Source: an uncultured Succinatimonas sp. (GTDB lineage Bacteria; Pseudomonadota; Gammaproteobacteria; Enterobacterales; Succinivibrionaceae). From it: a DNA stretch of 22,090 bases. The position numbers were made by a program, and so were the translations under genes. Under the pieces are notes generated by a model. The model was not told where the DNA came from and did not search any database. It saw nothing but the letters and a program-made list of their open reading frames with translations. This document shows, piece after piece, positions 1-6,817 of the stretch (the first letter of the stretch is position 1; each line of letters opens with the position of its first letter). The DNA lies in contig CAJKNC010000016.1 of the NCBI GenBank assembly GCA_905201175.1, positions 1 to 22,090 on the forward strand. The letters are read 5' to 3'.

Positions 1-17
1 TAGAAGAAAAAATAATT

Positions 18-40
18 ATACATAAGCTGAAATTATGTAT
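18..40. repeat. 8-bp inverted repeat in porin upstream region
   Basis: ATACATAA (18-25) pairs with TTATGTAT (33-40) around a 7-nt loop, and a T-run follows at 51-56. It could be the terminator of a gene left of the window, or simply AT-rich structure. The rest of 1-139 shows no gene; a weak CRP-like half site (TGTGA at 69-73) lies there but its second half is poor. Confidence 0.3.
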
Positions 41-139
41 TCTTAGAAAAATTTTTTGCTAAAAAAAGTGTGACGTAATAAACAGTTAATAAAACTTATT
101 TTACTTTTTACCGTAAAGATGCGCACTTTTTATAAATTT

Positions 140-148
140 TGCTATAAT
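140..148 (+). promoter_or_regulatory. Extended -10 promoter of porin gene
   Basis: TGCTATAAT at 140-148 is a consensus extended -10 (TGn plus TATAAT). No good -35 hexamer is found at the normal distance, which fits an extended -10 promoter. Transcription would start near 155 and give a leader of about 50 nt before the porin ATG. Confidence 0.6.
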
Positions 149-204
149 TAGAGGTGCGATCCGGTTAGAGGTCGTGTAATTAAAAACTATATAGGATTTA
201 TATC

Positions 205-1365
205 ATGAAGAAGACTTTATTAGCTGCTGCAGTTGTTTCTGCTTTAGTAGCTTCTACCGCAGCTTCTGCTGCTACTGTTTATGACAAAGACGGTACCGTT
301 TTAAATGTAAACGGCCGTATTGAAGCTCAGTGGTATAACGCTGGTTCTTCAAGCAATATGTCTGACAAGAAAGTTGGCAATAATGATTCCAGCATCTACA
401 ACTGGGCTCGTTTAAGCTTAGTTGGTAGCTCCAGATTAAATGACTATGCTACCGCTTTTGGCATGATGGAGTGGGATGTTGGTGATGGTGATCAGCGCGT
501 TGGCAAGGATAAAGAGGGTAAAGGCGACGATACCATGGCAGCTCGTGATCAGTTCATCGGCGTTGACTTCGGCAAGTTCGGTAAGGTTCAGACCGGCCGC
601 TACAAGTCCTTACTCAATACTGTTGCTGGCGTAACCGATGTTTTAGGCGGTGATGGCGAGTCCGGCAAGACCTACGTTATCGGCGATACCCGTAACGCTG
701 GCAAGTTAACCTACACCTGGACTGGCTACGGTGTTTTATTAGGTGCTGAATATCAGTCTGCTAAGGATGATTACACTGAGCACGTTGTTAAGTTTGACGT
801 TGAGAGCGGTTATAGCGTAATTGCTGGCTACACCACTCCGTCTGTTCTCTTCGGACCTATCAGCATCAAGGCTGGCTATGGCTACTTAAAGGGTCAGGAT
901 GATCTTTCTAAGGCAGGTCTTGAGAGAGATGTTGACAATCAGACTGGCTGGGCTGCTTCCTTAGCCTGGGGCGTTCCGTCTGCCGGCTGGTATTTCGCTG
1001 GTGAGTACACCGCTGTATCCTATGAGTTCAACGGTGATTATGATGATTTAGACGGTCAGGGCTTTGAAGTTGTTGGTAAGTACAGCTTCGCTAACGGCTT
1101 ATCCTTAGCTACCGGTTATCAGTATGAGAATTGGGAGTGCGGTGATAAGACTGTTAAGTCTTCTCAGATCCCTCTCGTAGTTGAATATAACTTCAACCCG
1201 AACTTCAAGGTCTATGCACAGGCTAACTTCGGTGTAAGCTCTACCGATGAGAATGGTGAAGCTCTTAGAAAGATCGCTGCAGGCGATGAAGATTATAAAG
1301 CTGGTTCTGCTCCTACCTTCGGTGACGGTAATGCCTTTGCTGTTGGTGCACGTTACACCTTCTAA
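205..1365 (+). CDS. Gram-negative outer-membrane porin (OmpC/OmpU-like)
   Basis: A trimeric general diffusion porin is the likely product, letting small hydrophilic solutes cross the outer membrane. The 386-residue protein begins with a textbook signal peptide (K2-K3, hydrophobic stretch, cleavage after ASA near residue 22), then the mature start ATVYDKDG followed by the first strand (LNVNGRIEAQWY), very like enterobacterial OmpC (AEVYNKDG...). Alternating aromatic/Gly-rich beta strands continue to a terminal YTF, the C-terminal Phe that BAM recognises. The GRYKSL...DVLGG region near residue 131 matches strand 3/loop L3. AGGA at 193-196 sits 8 nt before the ATG. The gene is monocistronic, with its own promoter and terminator, and uses a narrow codon set as highly expressed genes do. 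One Cys near residue 313 (NWECGD) is unusual for a porin. Substrate preference cannot be read from the sequence. Confidence 0.9.
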   Translation: MKKTLLAAAVVSALVASTAASAATVYDKDGTVLNVNGRIEAQWYNAGSSSNMSDKKVGNNDSSIYNWARLSLVGSSRLNDYATAFGMMEWDVGDGDQRVGKDKEGKGDDTMAARDQFIGVDFGKFGKVQTGRYKSLLNTVAGVTDVLGGDGESGKTYVIGDTRNAGKLTYTWTGYGVLLGAEYQSAKDDYTEHVVKFDVESGYSVIAGYTTPSVLFGPISIKAGYGYLKGQDDLSKAGLERDVDNQTGWAASLAWGVPSAGWYFAGEYTAVSYEFNGDYDDLDGQGFEVVGKYSFANGLSLATGYQYENWECGDKTVKSSQIPLVVEYNFNPNFKVYAQANFGVSSTDENGEALRKIAAGDEDYKAGSAPTFGDGNAFAVGARYTF

Positions 1366-1403
1366 TCAAGTCTTGTCTTGATATAGAATCGGCTTAAAGC
1401 CAC

Positions 1404-1433
1404 AGGGGTCTCCGTAAGGAGGCCCCTTATTAT
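1404..1433 (+). terminator. Rho-independent terminator of porin gene
   Basis: A GC-rich stem, GGGGTCTCC (1405-1413) with GGAGGCCCC (1418-1426) and one T-G wobble, closes a GTAA tetraloop and is followed by TTATTATTT. It lies 40 nt after the porin stop. Between 1434 and 1554 I see only AT-rich sequence and no gene. Confidence 0.9.
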
Positions 1434-1554
1434 TTCAGCTTAATTTTTATTTTTAGATCTTCTCTTTTGTATCTTTGTTATTTGTTAACAGATTTTTTAT
1501 TTAAGAAAAAGAGATAGTTTAAGTTTAATTGGATAAGAAGCTGCTTTTGCGGAC

Positions 1555-1581
1555 ACAAAAAAAGCGATATTTAAATCGCTT
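1555..1581 (-). terminator. Terminator of tRNA-Val transcript
   Basis: On the minus strand AAGCGAT and ATCGCTT (plus-strand 1575-1581 and 1562-1568) pair around a 6-nt loop and run into a T tract (plus-strand A-run 1557-1563). It begins just 7 nt past the tRNA 3' end. Confidence 0.85.
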
Positions 1582-1587
1582 AGGAGA

Positions 1588-1665
1588 TGGTGCGACCTAG
1601 TGGACTCGAACCACCGACCCCCACCATGTCAAGGTGATGCTCTAACCAAGCTGAGCTAAGGTCGC
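1588..1665 (-). tRNA. tRNA-Val (anticodon GAC)
   Basis: Read on the minus strand, the 78-nt sequence folds fully. The acceptor GCGACCT pairs with AGGTCGC. The D stem is GCTC/GAGC with a GG-containing loop. The anticodon stem TCACC/GGTGG carries loop TTGACAT, giving anticodon GAC for Val codon GTC (and GTT by wobble). The T arm has loop TTCGAGT. Discriminator A is followed by an encoded CCA. It stands alone with its own promoter and terminator. Confidence 0.97.
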
Positions 1666-1679
1666 AATTAGTGGAGATA

Positions 1680-1707
1680 ATTATATCAGTAAATTTTCCT
1701 TTGGCAA
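1680..1707 (-). promoter_or_regulatory. Promoter of tRNA-Val
   Basis: On the minus strand a -35 TTGCCA (1702-1707) and a perfect -10 TATAAT (1680-1685) are separated by 16 bp. The predicted start near 1673 gives a short 5' leader before the mature tRNA end at 1665. Confidence 0.75.
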
Positions 1708-1837
1708 GCTCTTGGTAATTTTTTTTTAAGATTTACTCTGCATTAAGGCGATAAATCAGCTTAGGTAAGCTTTTTTATAAGATATAAATTTTTTTTTCGA
1801 CTTCAGCTTTTTAAATGAAATTGTCTTTTTTGAGGAG

Positions 1838-1843
1838 TATAAT
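1838..1843 (+). promoter_or_regulatory. Candidate -10 of thrS operon promoter
   Basis: A perfect TATAAT lies 119 nt before the chosen thrS start and would start transcription near 1850. No strong -35 hexamer is present 16-18 bp upstream, so the promoter is either weak, activator-dependent or not this one. The stretch 1708-1837 is AT-rich and holds no gene I can recognise. Confidence 0.45.
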
Positions 1844-1859
1844 TCACAGATGTTTGCTC

Positions 1860-1958
1860 TGCACAAGGTCTCGTCGAGTTAGTGCAAGAATAGCTGCAGG
1901 GGACAATGTTTACTTTTTAATGGAGCCTCGCGATGCTCAGTATGCATCAAGGTTTTTT
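1860..1958 (+). promoter_or_regulatory. Structured thrS leader, possible tRNA-Thr-mimic operator
   Basis: Two hairpins flank a single-stranded linker. The upstream arm pairs TGCAC (1860-1864) with GTGCA (1882-1886); its 17-nt loop contains CGT. The downstream arm pairs GATGC (1932-1936) with GCATC (1944-1948) around a 7-nt loop, TCAGTAT, so it has the shape of an anticodon arm with N-G-T in the anticodon position; G35 and U36 are the Thr identity bases. The SD AAGG (1949-1952) follows directly, and AGG can pair with CCT at 1926-1928. In E. coli, ThrRS represses thrS by binding tRNA-Thr-like arms in just this place. The shape is seen; the function is inferred. Confidence 0.45.
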
Positions 1959-1962
1959 AAAT

Positions 1963-3939
1963 ATGCCGAAAATTACTCTTCCAAATGGCGATATCAAGGA
2001 ATTTGATCGCCCAGTCTCAATTTCAGAAATTGCTCAAAGTATTGGTGCTGGTTTAGCTCGCGTCTGCGTGGCCGGTAAAGTTAACGGTCAGCTGCATGAT
2101 GCCTGCGATTTAGTCTCTGAAGATGCTGAGGTATGCATTATTACCCCTAAGGACAAAGAGGGTATTGAGATTATTCGCCACTCCTGCGCCCACTTATTAG
2201 GCCATGCCATTAAGCAGCTGTGGCCTTCAACTAAGATGGCTATCGGTCCTGTTATCGACAACGGTTTTTACTATGACGTTGATATCGATCACAAGCTAAC
2301 TTCTGAGGATTTAGAAGCCTTAGACAAGAGAATGCACGAGCTTGCAAAGACTGATTACCAGGTCATCAAAGAGGTTGCTGACTGGCAGACAGCCTACGAC
2401 AGCTTCGAAAAGCGTGATGAGCCTTACAAGAAGCTGATCTTAGAAGAGAATATTGATAAATCCGATAAGAGCATCGGCTTATATCATCACAATGAATATT
2501 TAGATATGTGCCGCGGTCCTCACGTACCGCATATGGGCTTCTGCCAATTTTTCAAGCTCACTCACTTTGCCGGAGCTTATTGGCGCGGCGATTCTAAGAA
2601 TAAGATGCTGCAGCGCATTTATGGCTGCTGCTTTGCCACTAAGGACGAGTTAAAGCTTTATCTGCGCCGCCGTGAGGAGGCTGCTAAGCGTGATCATCGC
2701 GTTTTAGGCAAGAAGCTCGATTTATTCCACTTCCAGCAGGAAGCTCCGGGCTTAGTATTCTGGCATAATGATGGCTGGACTATTTATCGCATTGTCGAGA
2801 ATTTTATGCGCACTATGCTGCATAAGTATCACTACATTGAGGTTAATACTCCGCAGATCATGGATCGCATCCTATGGGAGCGTTCAGGACACTGGGATAA
2901 ATATGCAGAGAACATGTTTACCACCAAGTCTGAAAACCGTGAATATGCTATTAAGCCGATGAATTGCCCGGGTGCAATACAGATTTTCAATTCTCGTACC
3001 CGTTCTTATCGTGACTTGCCGATCAGAATGGCTGAATTTGGCAAAGATCACCGCAATGAGCCGTCAGGATCCTTACACGGCTTGCTGCGCGTACGCGGAT
3101 TTGAGCAGGACGACGGTCATATCTTCTGCACCGACGAGCAGATTTTGGATGTCGTCAGCGACTGCATCAAGATGGTTTATGACGTTTATGACGTCTTCAA
3201 CTTCCATAATATTGATGTTAAGCTTTCAACTCGTCCGGAAAAGCGTATCGGCTCAGATGAGATTTGGGATCGCGCTGAAGCTGATTTGGTTGATGCATTA
3301 AACGCCAACCATATTGAATATGAGCTGCAGCCTGGCGAAGGCGCCTTCTATGGTCCTAAGATTGAGTTTACCCTGCATGATTCCTTAGATCGTGCCTGGC
3401 AGTGCGGTACCGTACAGCTAGACTTCTCCTTGCCGGCACGCTTAGGTGCTCATTATATCGGTGAGGACAATCAGGAGCATGTTCCGGTTATGATTCACCG
3501 CGCTATGTTAGGCTCGCTTGAGCGCTTCATCGGTATTCTGACTGAAGAATATGCAGGCTCTTTCCCGACCTGGCTGGCCCCGGTTCAGGCTATCGTCATG
3601 AATATTACTGACGATCAGGTAGATTATGCTAAGGCTGTCTGCGATAAGCTCGATGCTGCCGGCTTGCGCGTAAGAACCGATCTGCGCAATGATAAGATTG
3701 GCTTTAAGGTCCGTGAGGCTACCTTGCTGCATATCCCTTACATGATTGTCTGCGGTGCCCGTGAGGCAGCTGAGGGCAAGGTTGCTGTTCGTACCCGTAA
3801 GGGAGCAGATTTAGGCTCAATGTCGATTGAGGACTTGATAAAACTTATAAATTCAGATATCATATCGCGCAAAAACATGCCTGATGCAGATCTTGAAATT
3901 CAAAAGCAGAGAGATGCAGAGGAGCATGCTAAAGATTAA
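1963..3939 (+). CDS. thrS: Threonyl-tRNA synthetase
   Basis: This cytoplasmic class II synthetase charges tRNA-Thr with threonine. The 658-residue protein aligns end to end with E. coli ThrRS (642 aa). The TGS domain is at 1-62. The editing domain carries HxxxH (H73, H77) and the C183/H187 pair. The catalytic core follows, with zinc ligands C335 (MNCPG), H386 (DDGHIF) and H512 (MIHRA), motif 2 near R364 (DHRNEPSGS), and an anticodon-binding domain after about 540. A tail of about 16 charged residues extends beyond the E. coli end. I chose ATG 1963 (MPKITLPNGD) over in-frame ATGs at 1933 and 1942 because it matches the family N terminus and follows AAGG; the upstream ATGs fall inside the leader hairpin. 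infC follows 50 nt later, as in other gammaproteobacteria. ThrRS probably represses its own mRNA through the leader. Confidence 0.97.
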   Translation: MPKITLPNGDIKEFDRPVSISEIAQSIGAGLARVCVAGKVNGQLHDACDLVSEDAEVCIITPKDKEGIEIIRHSCAHLLGHAIKQLWPSTKMAIGPVIDNGFYYDVDIDHKLTSEDLEALDKRMHELAKTDYQVIKEVADWQTAYDSFEKRDEPYKKLILEENIDKSDKSIGLYHHNEYLDMCRGPHVPHMGFCQFFKLTHFAGAYWRGDSKNKMLQRIYGCCFATKDELKLYLRRREEAAKRDHRVLGKKLDLFHFQQEAPGLVFWHNDGWTIYRIVENFMRTMLHKYHYIEVNTPQIMDRILWERSGHWDKYAENMFTTKSENREYAIKPMNCPGAIQIFNSRTRSYRDLPIRMAEFGKDHRNEPSGSLHGLLRVRGFEQDDGHIFCTDEQILDVVSDCIKMVYDVYDVFNFHNIDVKLSTRPEKRIGSDEIWDRAEADLVDALNANHIEYELQPGEGAFYGPKIEFTLHDSLDRAWQCGTVQLDFSLPARLGAHYIGEDNQEHVPVMIHRAMLGSLERFIGILTEEYAGSFPTWLAPVQAIVMNITDDQVDYAKAVCDKLDAAGLRVRTDLRNDKIGFKVREATLLHIPYMIVCGAREAAEGKVAVRTRKGADLGSMSIEDLIKLINSDIISRKNMPDADLEIQKQRDAEEHAKD

Positions 3940-3989
3940 ATGCTTTTGAGCTTTGAATCTTAATTGCTTTTTGTTTAGGAGAACTTACT

Positions 3990-4532
3990 ATAAACAACAA
4001 TAGGAAGACCGGTAAAACTTTCCAGAAGAACCGGATTAATAATGATATCAGATGCCGTGAAGTGCGTCTGTTAGGCGAGGATAATGAGCTGATCGGCGTT
4101 GTGCCGACAGTTGAAGCTTTGCGTATGGCTAAGGATCGCGGTATCGATCTTGTGGAGATCAGTCCTAATGCTGAGCCTCCGGTATGCCGTTTGATTGAAT
4201 ATGGTAAGTTCCTTTACGAAAAGAGTAAAGACGCAAAGAAGAAGAAGCAAAAAGTTGTTCAGGTTAAGGAAATTAAATTCCGTCCTGGAACAGACGAAGG
4301 CGACTATCAGGTTAAACTACGCAACCTGATTCGCTTCCTCGAAGACGGCAATAAGGCTAAGGTTACCTTGCGCTTCCGCGGCCGCGAGATGGCGCATCAG
4401 CACTTAGGCTTAGATGTCTTAAAACGTGTAGAAGAAGATCTATGCGTTACTCGGGATTTAGCTACAGTTGAGTCTTCATCTCGCGTAGAGGGAAGACAGG
4501 CAACTATGGTTCTAGCCCCGAAAAAGAAATAG
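3990..4532 (+). CDS. infC: Translation initiation factor IF-3, ATA start codon
   Basis: IF3 binds the 30S subunit, prevents premature 50S joining and proofreads the start codon and initiator tRNA. The conserved N terminus (KNRINNDIRCREVRLLGEDNE) is in frame upstream of any ATG, GTG or TTG that could start it. Reading back, the first codon behind a strong SD (AGGAG at 3977-3981, 8 nt spacing) is ATA at 3990. That start gives 180 residues, the same length as E. coli IF3, whose gene starts with AUU. The N-terminal domain, a basic linker (KSKDAKKKKQK, about 75-85) and the C-terminal domain (EIKFRPGTDEGDYQVK, RFRGREMAH) are all present. A GTG at 4062 would remove 24 conserved residues. A non-canonical start allows IF3 to repress its own synthesis. 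The gene is second in the thrS operon. Confidence 0.95.
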   Translation: MNNNRKTGKTFQKNRINNDIRCREVRLLGEDNELIGVVPTVEALRMAKDRGIDLVEISPNAEPPVCRLIEYGKFLYEKSKDAKKKKQKVVQVKEIKFRPGTDEGDYQVKLRNLIRFLEDGNKAKVTLRFRGREMAHQHLGLDVLKRVEEDLCVTRDLATVESSSRVEGRQATMVLAPKKK

Positions 4533-4552
4533 ACTCAGGGTAACAAGTACTA

Positions 4553-4592
4553 TATATCCCTATTGATATAGGGATATAGTCTCCTGTTTTTT
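4553..4592 (+). promoter_or_regulatory. Hairpin between infC and rpmI
   Basis: TATATCCCTA (4553-4562) pairs perfectly with TAGGGATATA (4569-4578) around a 6-nt loop, and a T6 run follows at 4587-4592. It could be a weak attenuator or part of an L20-binding operator. In E. coli, L20 represses rpmI-rplT by binding the RNA in this interval. I cannot tell which from sequence alone. Confidence 0.4.
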
Positions 4593-4627
4593 GTTTAAAC
4601 TGCAATATACTAAATGCGGAGTTAATA

Positions 4628-4840
4628 ATGGCTGGTAAAGTCAAGGTCAAAATGAAGACCGATAGAGGCGTTGCAAAGCGCTTTAAGAAAACTGGCAGCG
4701 GTCACTACAAGTGCCGTCACCAGAACTTACGTCACATCCTCACTAAGAAGACTGCTAAACGTAAGCGTAATTTACGTAATATGATTTACGTCAAGACTTG
4801 CAATTTACGCGCTATCATGCGTCAGTTGCCTTACGCTTAA
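4628..4840 (+). CDS. rpmI: 50S ribosomal protein L35
   Basis: This small basic protein of the large ribosomal subunit has 70 residues. Its core, RGVAKRFKKTGSGHYKCRHQNLRHILTKKTAKRKR, matches E. coli L35 and it ends in LPYA as L35 does. It is about five residues longer at the N terminus than E. coli L35 (65 aa counted with Met). A second ATG at residue 9 is possible, but GGAG at 4618-4621 favours the first ATG. It lies between infC and rplT, 19 nt from rplT, and is likely co-regulated with it by L20 feedback. Confidence 0.96.
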   Translation: MAGKVKVKMKTDRGVAKRFKKTGSGHYKCRHQNLRHILTKKTAKRKRNLRNMIYVKTCNLRAIMRQLPYA

Positions 4841-4859
4841 TCGCAGGAGGATATAAAAA

Positions 4860-5216
4860 ATGGCTAGAGTTAAGCGCGGTGTTATTGCCCATGCCCGTCA
4901 CAAGAAAGTTTTAGAAGCTGCAAAAGGCTACTATGGTGCTCGTTCACGTACTTATCGCGTTGCTGTTCAGGCTGTTACTAAGGCCGGTCAGTATGCTTAT
5001 CGTGATCGCCGTCAAAAGAAGCGTCAGTTCCGTGAGCTTTGGATCGTTCGTATCAATGCTGCTGCCCGTCAGCACGATTTAAGCTACAGCCAGTTAATCA
5101 ACGGCTTAAAGAAGGCTAATATCGAGATTGATCGTAAGGTTCTCTCTGACTTAGCTATCAACGATAAGGAAGCCTTTAAGGTTATCGCTGAGCAGGCTCG
5201 TGCTGCTTTAAACTAA
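4860..5216 (+). CDS. rplT: 50S ribosomal protein L20
   Basis: L20 binds 23S rRNA early in large-subunit assembly and is the autogenous repressor of rpmI-rplT in E. coli. The 118-residue protein equals the E. coli length and matches throughout: the basic N-terminal extension MARVKRGVIAHARHKKVLEAAKGYYGARS, then a globular C-terminal half (LWIVRINAAARQHDLSYSQLINGLKKANIEIDRKVLSDLA). A strong AGGAGG sits 7 nt upstream of the ATG. It is the last gene of the operon, with a strong terminator 18 nt past the stop. Confidence 0.98.
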   Translation: MARVKRGVIAHARHKKVLEAAKGYYGARSRTYRVAVQAVTKAGQYAYRDRRQKKRQFRELWIVRINAAARQHDLSYSQLINGLKKANIEIDRKVLSDLAINDKEAFKVIAEQARAALN

Positions 5217-5233
5217 GTCTTTAGACTTTCAAT

Positions 5234-5265
5234 AAAAAAAGCTACACCTAGGTGTAGCTTTTTTT
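5234..5265. terminator. Bidirectional terminator between rplT and gltA
   Basis: GCTACAC (5241-5247) and GTGTAGC (5252-5258) pair around CTAG. Seven A on the left (5234-5240) and seven T on the right (5259-5265) make a symmetrical terminator that can stop rplT transcripts from the left and gltA transcripts from the right. Confidence 0.92.
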
Positions 5266-5303
5266 ATGTCTGAAATTTCTAAAGGAATTAGGCCGGCTGT
5301 GCT

Positions 5304-5328
5304 AAAGGGGGAAGCCCCCTTTATTTTT
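5304..5328. terminator. Second hairpin at gltA 3' end
   Basis: AAAGGGGG (5304-5311) pairs with CCCCCTTT (5315-5322). On the plus strand it is followed by ATTTTT, so it is a backup plus-strand terminator. The gltA stop codon (5327-5329) lies just at its edge, so it may also protect the gltA mRNA end. Confidence 0.7.
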
Positions 5329-6640
5329 AGCGTCTGCTTAAAGCCTTTACGCTGCGCAGTTCCTTGCCGGTATAAATTTGGCGCGGACGGCCTAAGCGGG
5401 AATCCTTAATGCTCTGCATCTCATTCCAGTGAGTTATCCAGCCGATGGTTCTGGCAATAGCGAAAATCACGGTAAACATGGATGTAGGAATGCCGATGGC
5501 ATTTAAGATAATGCCAGAATAGAAATCAACGTTCGGATAGAGATTGCGTGAGATAAAGTAATCATCTGACAGAGCGATCTTTTCAAGCTCGGTTGCGACC
5601 TCTAAAGCCGGATTATCGGTAATATGCAAAGCATCAAGCACGGCATGACAAGTATCACGCATAACAACCGCACGCGGATCGAAGGTCTTATAGACGCGGT
5701 GACCAAAGCCGTATAAGCGGAAAGGATCATTTTTATCCTTAGCTCGGGCTATATATTGAGGGATCCTGTCTACAGAGCCGATCTCCTGCAGCATGCGCAG
5801 GCAGGCTTCATTAGCGCCGCCGTGAGCAGGTCCCCATAGGGAAGCGATGCCGGCAGCGATACAGGCATAAGGGTTAGCTCCGGAGGAGCCTGCCAGACGC
5901 ACTGAAGAGGTGGAGGCATTCTGCTCGTGATCTGCATGCAGGGTGAAGATGGTATCTAAAGCCTTTTCGACTACTTTATTGACCTTATAAGGCTCGCAGG
6001 GGGTTGCAAACATCATGTGCAGGAAGTTGCCTGCATAGCTTAATTCATTACGCGGATATACGAAAGGCTGACCAATTGAGTATTTATAGGACATTGCCGC
6101 AAGCGTAGGCATTTTGGCAACTAAGCGGACCATGGTCATTTCACGATGCTCAGGATCGTAAATATCTAATCTGTCATGATAGAAGGCTGAGAGGGCTCCG
6201 GCTACACCGCATAATACTGCCATTGGGTGGGAGTCACGGCGGAAGGCCTGAAATAGAGATTCCATCTGCGTATGGACTAGGGTATGGTGCTTGATGCGGT
6301 AGGTGAATTCCTGATATTGCTCCTTATCAGGAAGCTCTCCTTTATATAATAGGTAACATACCTGCAGATAATCCGCTTTGGTAGCTAATTGATCTATAGG
6401 ATAGCCTCTATAGAGCAGTATGCCTTTCTTACCATCGATAAAGGTAATCCTAGACATGCATGAGGCAGTAGATACGAAGCCTGGATCATAGGTGAAATAG
6501 CCCTGTTTTCCTAATTCACGAATATCAATAACCTCAGGTCCCATAGTACCGCGCAGAATCGGCAATTTAATAGGATCTTTACCGGGAATGATCAAGGTTG
6601 CAAATTTATCGATTTGCGGTAGTGTTTCTTCAATGGACAT
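5327..6640 (-). CDS. gltA: Citrate synthase (type II, hexameric)
   Basis: The enzyme condenses oxaloacetate with acetyl-CoA to citrate, the entry step of the TCA cycle and of glutamate synthesis. The 437-residue protein aligns with E. coli GltA (427 aa) over its full length. The catalytic triad is visible: H273 (WGPAHGGANE), H314 (GFGHRVYK) and D372 (NVDFYSG). The CoA/NADH-responsive N-terminal domain with FTYDPGFVSTASC is also present, as in NADH-inhibited gram-negative type II enzymes. The start follows AGGGA about 10 nt upstream. The gene is single and divergent from purU, sharing a 177-bp intergenic region. Synthesis of 2-oxoglutarate for amino acids is a plausible main role if the organism is an anaerobe, but that is inference. 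Confidence 0.96.
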   Translation of the reverse strand: MSIEETLPQIDKFATLIIPGKDPIKLPILRGTMGPEVIDIRELGKQGYFTYDPGFVSTASCMSRITFIDGKKGILLYRGYPIDQLATKADYLQVCYLLYKGELPDKEQYQEFTYRIKHHTLVHTQMESLFQAFRRDSHPMAVLCGVAGALSAFYHDRLDIYDPEHREMTMVRLVAKMPTLAAMSYKYSIGQPFVYPRNELSYAGNFLHMMFATPCEPYKVNKVVEKALDTIFTLHADHEQNASTSSVRLAGSSGANPYACIAAGIASLWGPAHGGANEACLRMLQEIGSVDRIPQYIARAKDKNDPFRLYGFGHRVYKTFDPRAVVMRDTCHAVLDALHITDNPALEVATELEKIALSDDYFISRNLYPNVDFYSGIILNAIGIPTSMFTVIFAIARTIGWITHWNEMQSIKDSRLGRPRQIYTGKELRSVKALSRR

Positions 6641-6677
6641 TGAGCAATTTCCCTAAAAAATTTAATAGTATGTTTTT

Positions 6678-6707
6678 ATTGTAACTATAATCTCTAAAAT
6701 TTCTCAA
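6678..6707 (-). promoter_or_regulatory. Candidate promoter of gltA
   Basis: On the minus strand a -35 TTGAGA (6702-6707) and a -10 TACAAT (6678-6683) lie 18 bp apart, about 40 nt before the gltA start. The hexamers are each one or two bases off consensus. Confidence 0.4.
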
Positions 6708-6747
6708 TCTTAATAAAATGAGTTTTTTTGCACTTTTATGATACAGT

Positions 6748-6776
6748 TTGCAGAAAATACTTTTGTAATTTAATAT
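6748..6776 (+). promoter_or_regulatory. Candidate promoter of purU
   Basis: A -35 TTGCAG (6748-6753), 17-bp spacer and -10 TAATAT (6771-6776) would start transcription near 6783, about 35 nt before the chosen purU ATG. Confidence 0.45.
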
Positions 6777-6817
6777 CTATAAAATCTTTAATCTCAATTT
6801 AATTTTTGTATTTTGAA

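Noticed and set aside
69..84. CRP-like site TGTGA...AAACA upstream of the porin
   Set aside because: Only one half matches well, and such half sites occur by chance in AT-rich DNA.
1933..1962. In-frame ATG starts at 1933 and 1942 for thrS
   Set aside because: They lie inside the leader hairpin and add residues without family support; ATG 1963 matches the ThrRS N terminus and follows AAGG.
1815..2006. 63-codon ORF MKLSFLRSII... overlapping the thrS start
   Set aside because: It overlaps thrS in another frame, spans the likely -10 element and has no SD; the sequence looks like a non-coding leader.
4062..4064. GTG start for infC
   Set aside because: It deletes the conserved IF3 N terminus and lies far from the strong SD at 3977-3981.
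6650..6664. Shared TTAAATTTTTTAGG in the gltA and pepD leaders (minus strand)
   Set aside because: Explained by an AT-rich stretch plus the SD; in pepD it is partly the terminator T tract. Two copies are not enough for a motif.
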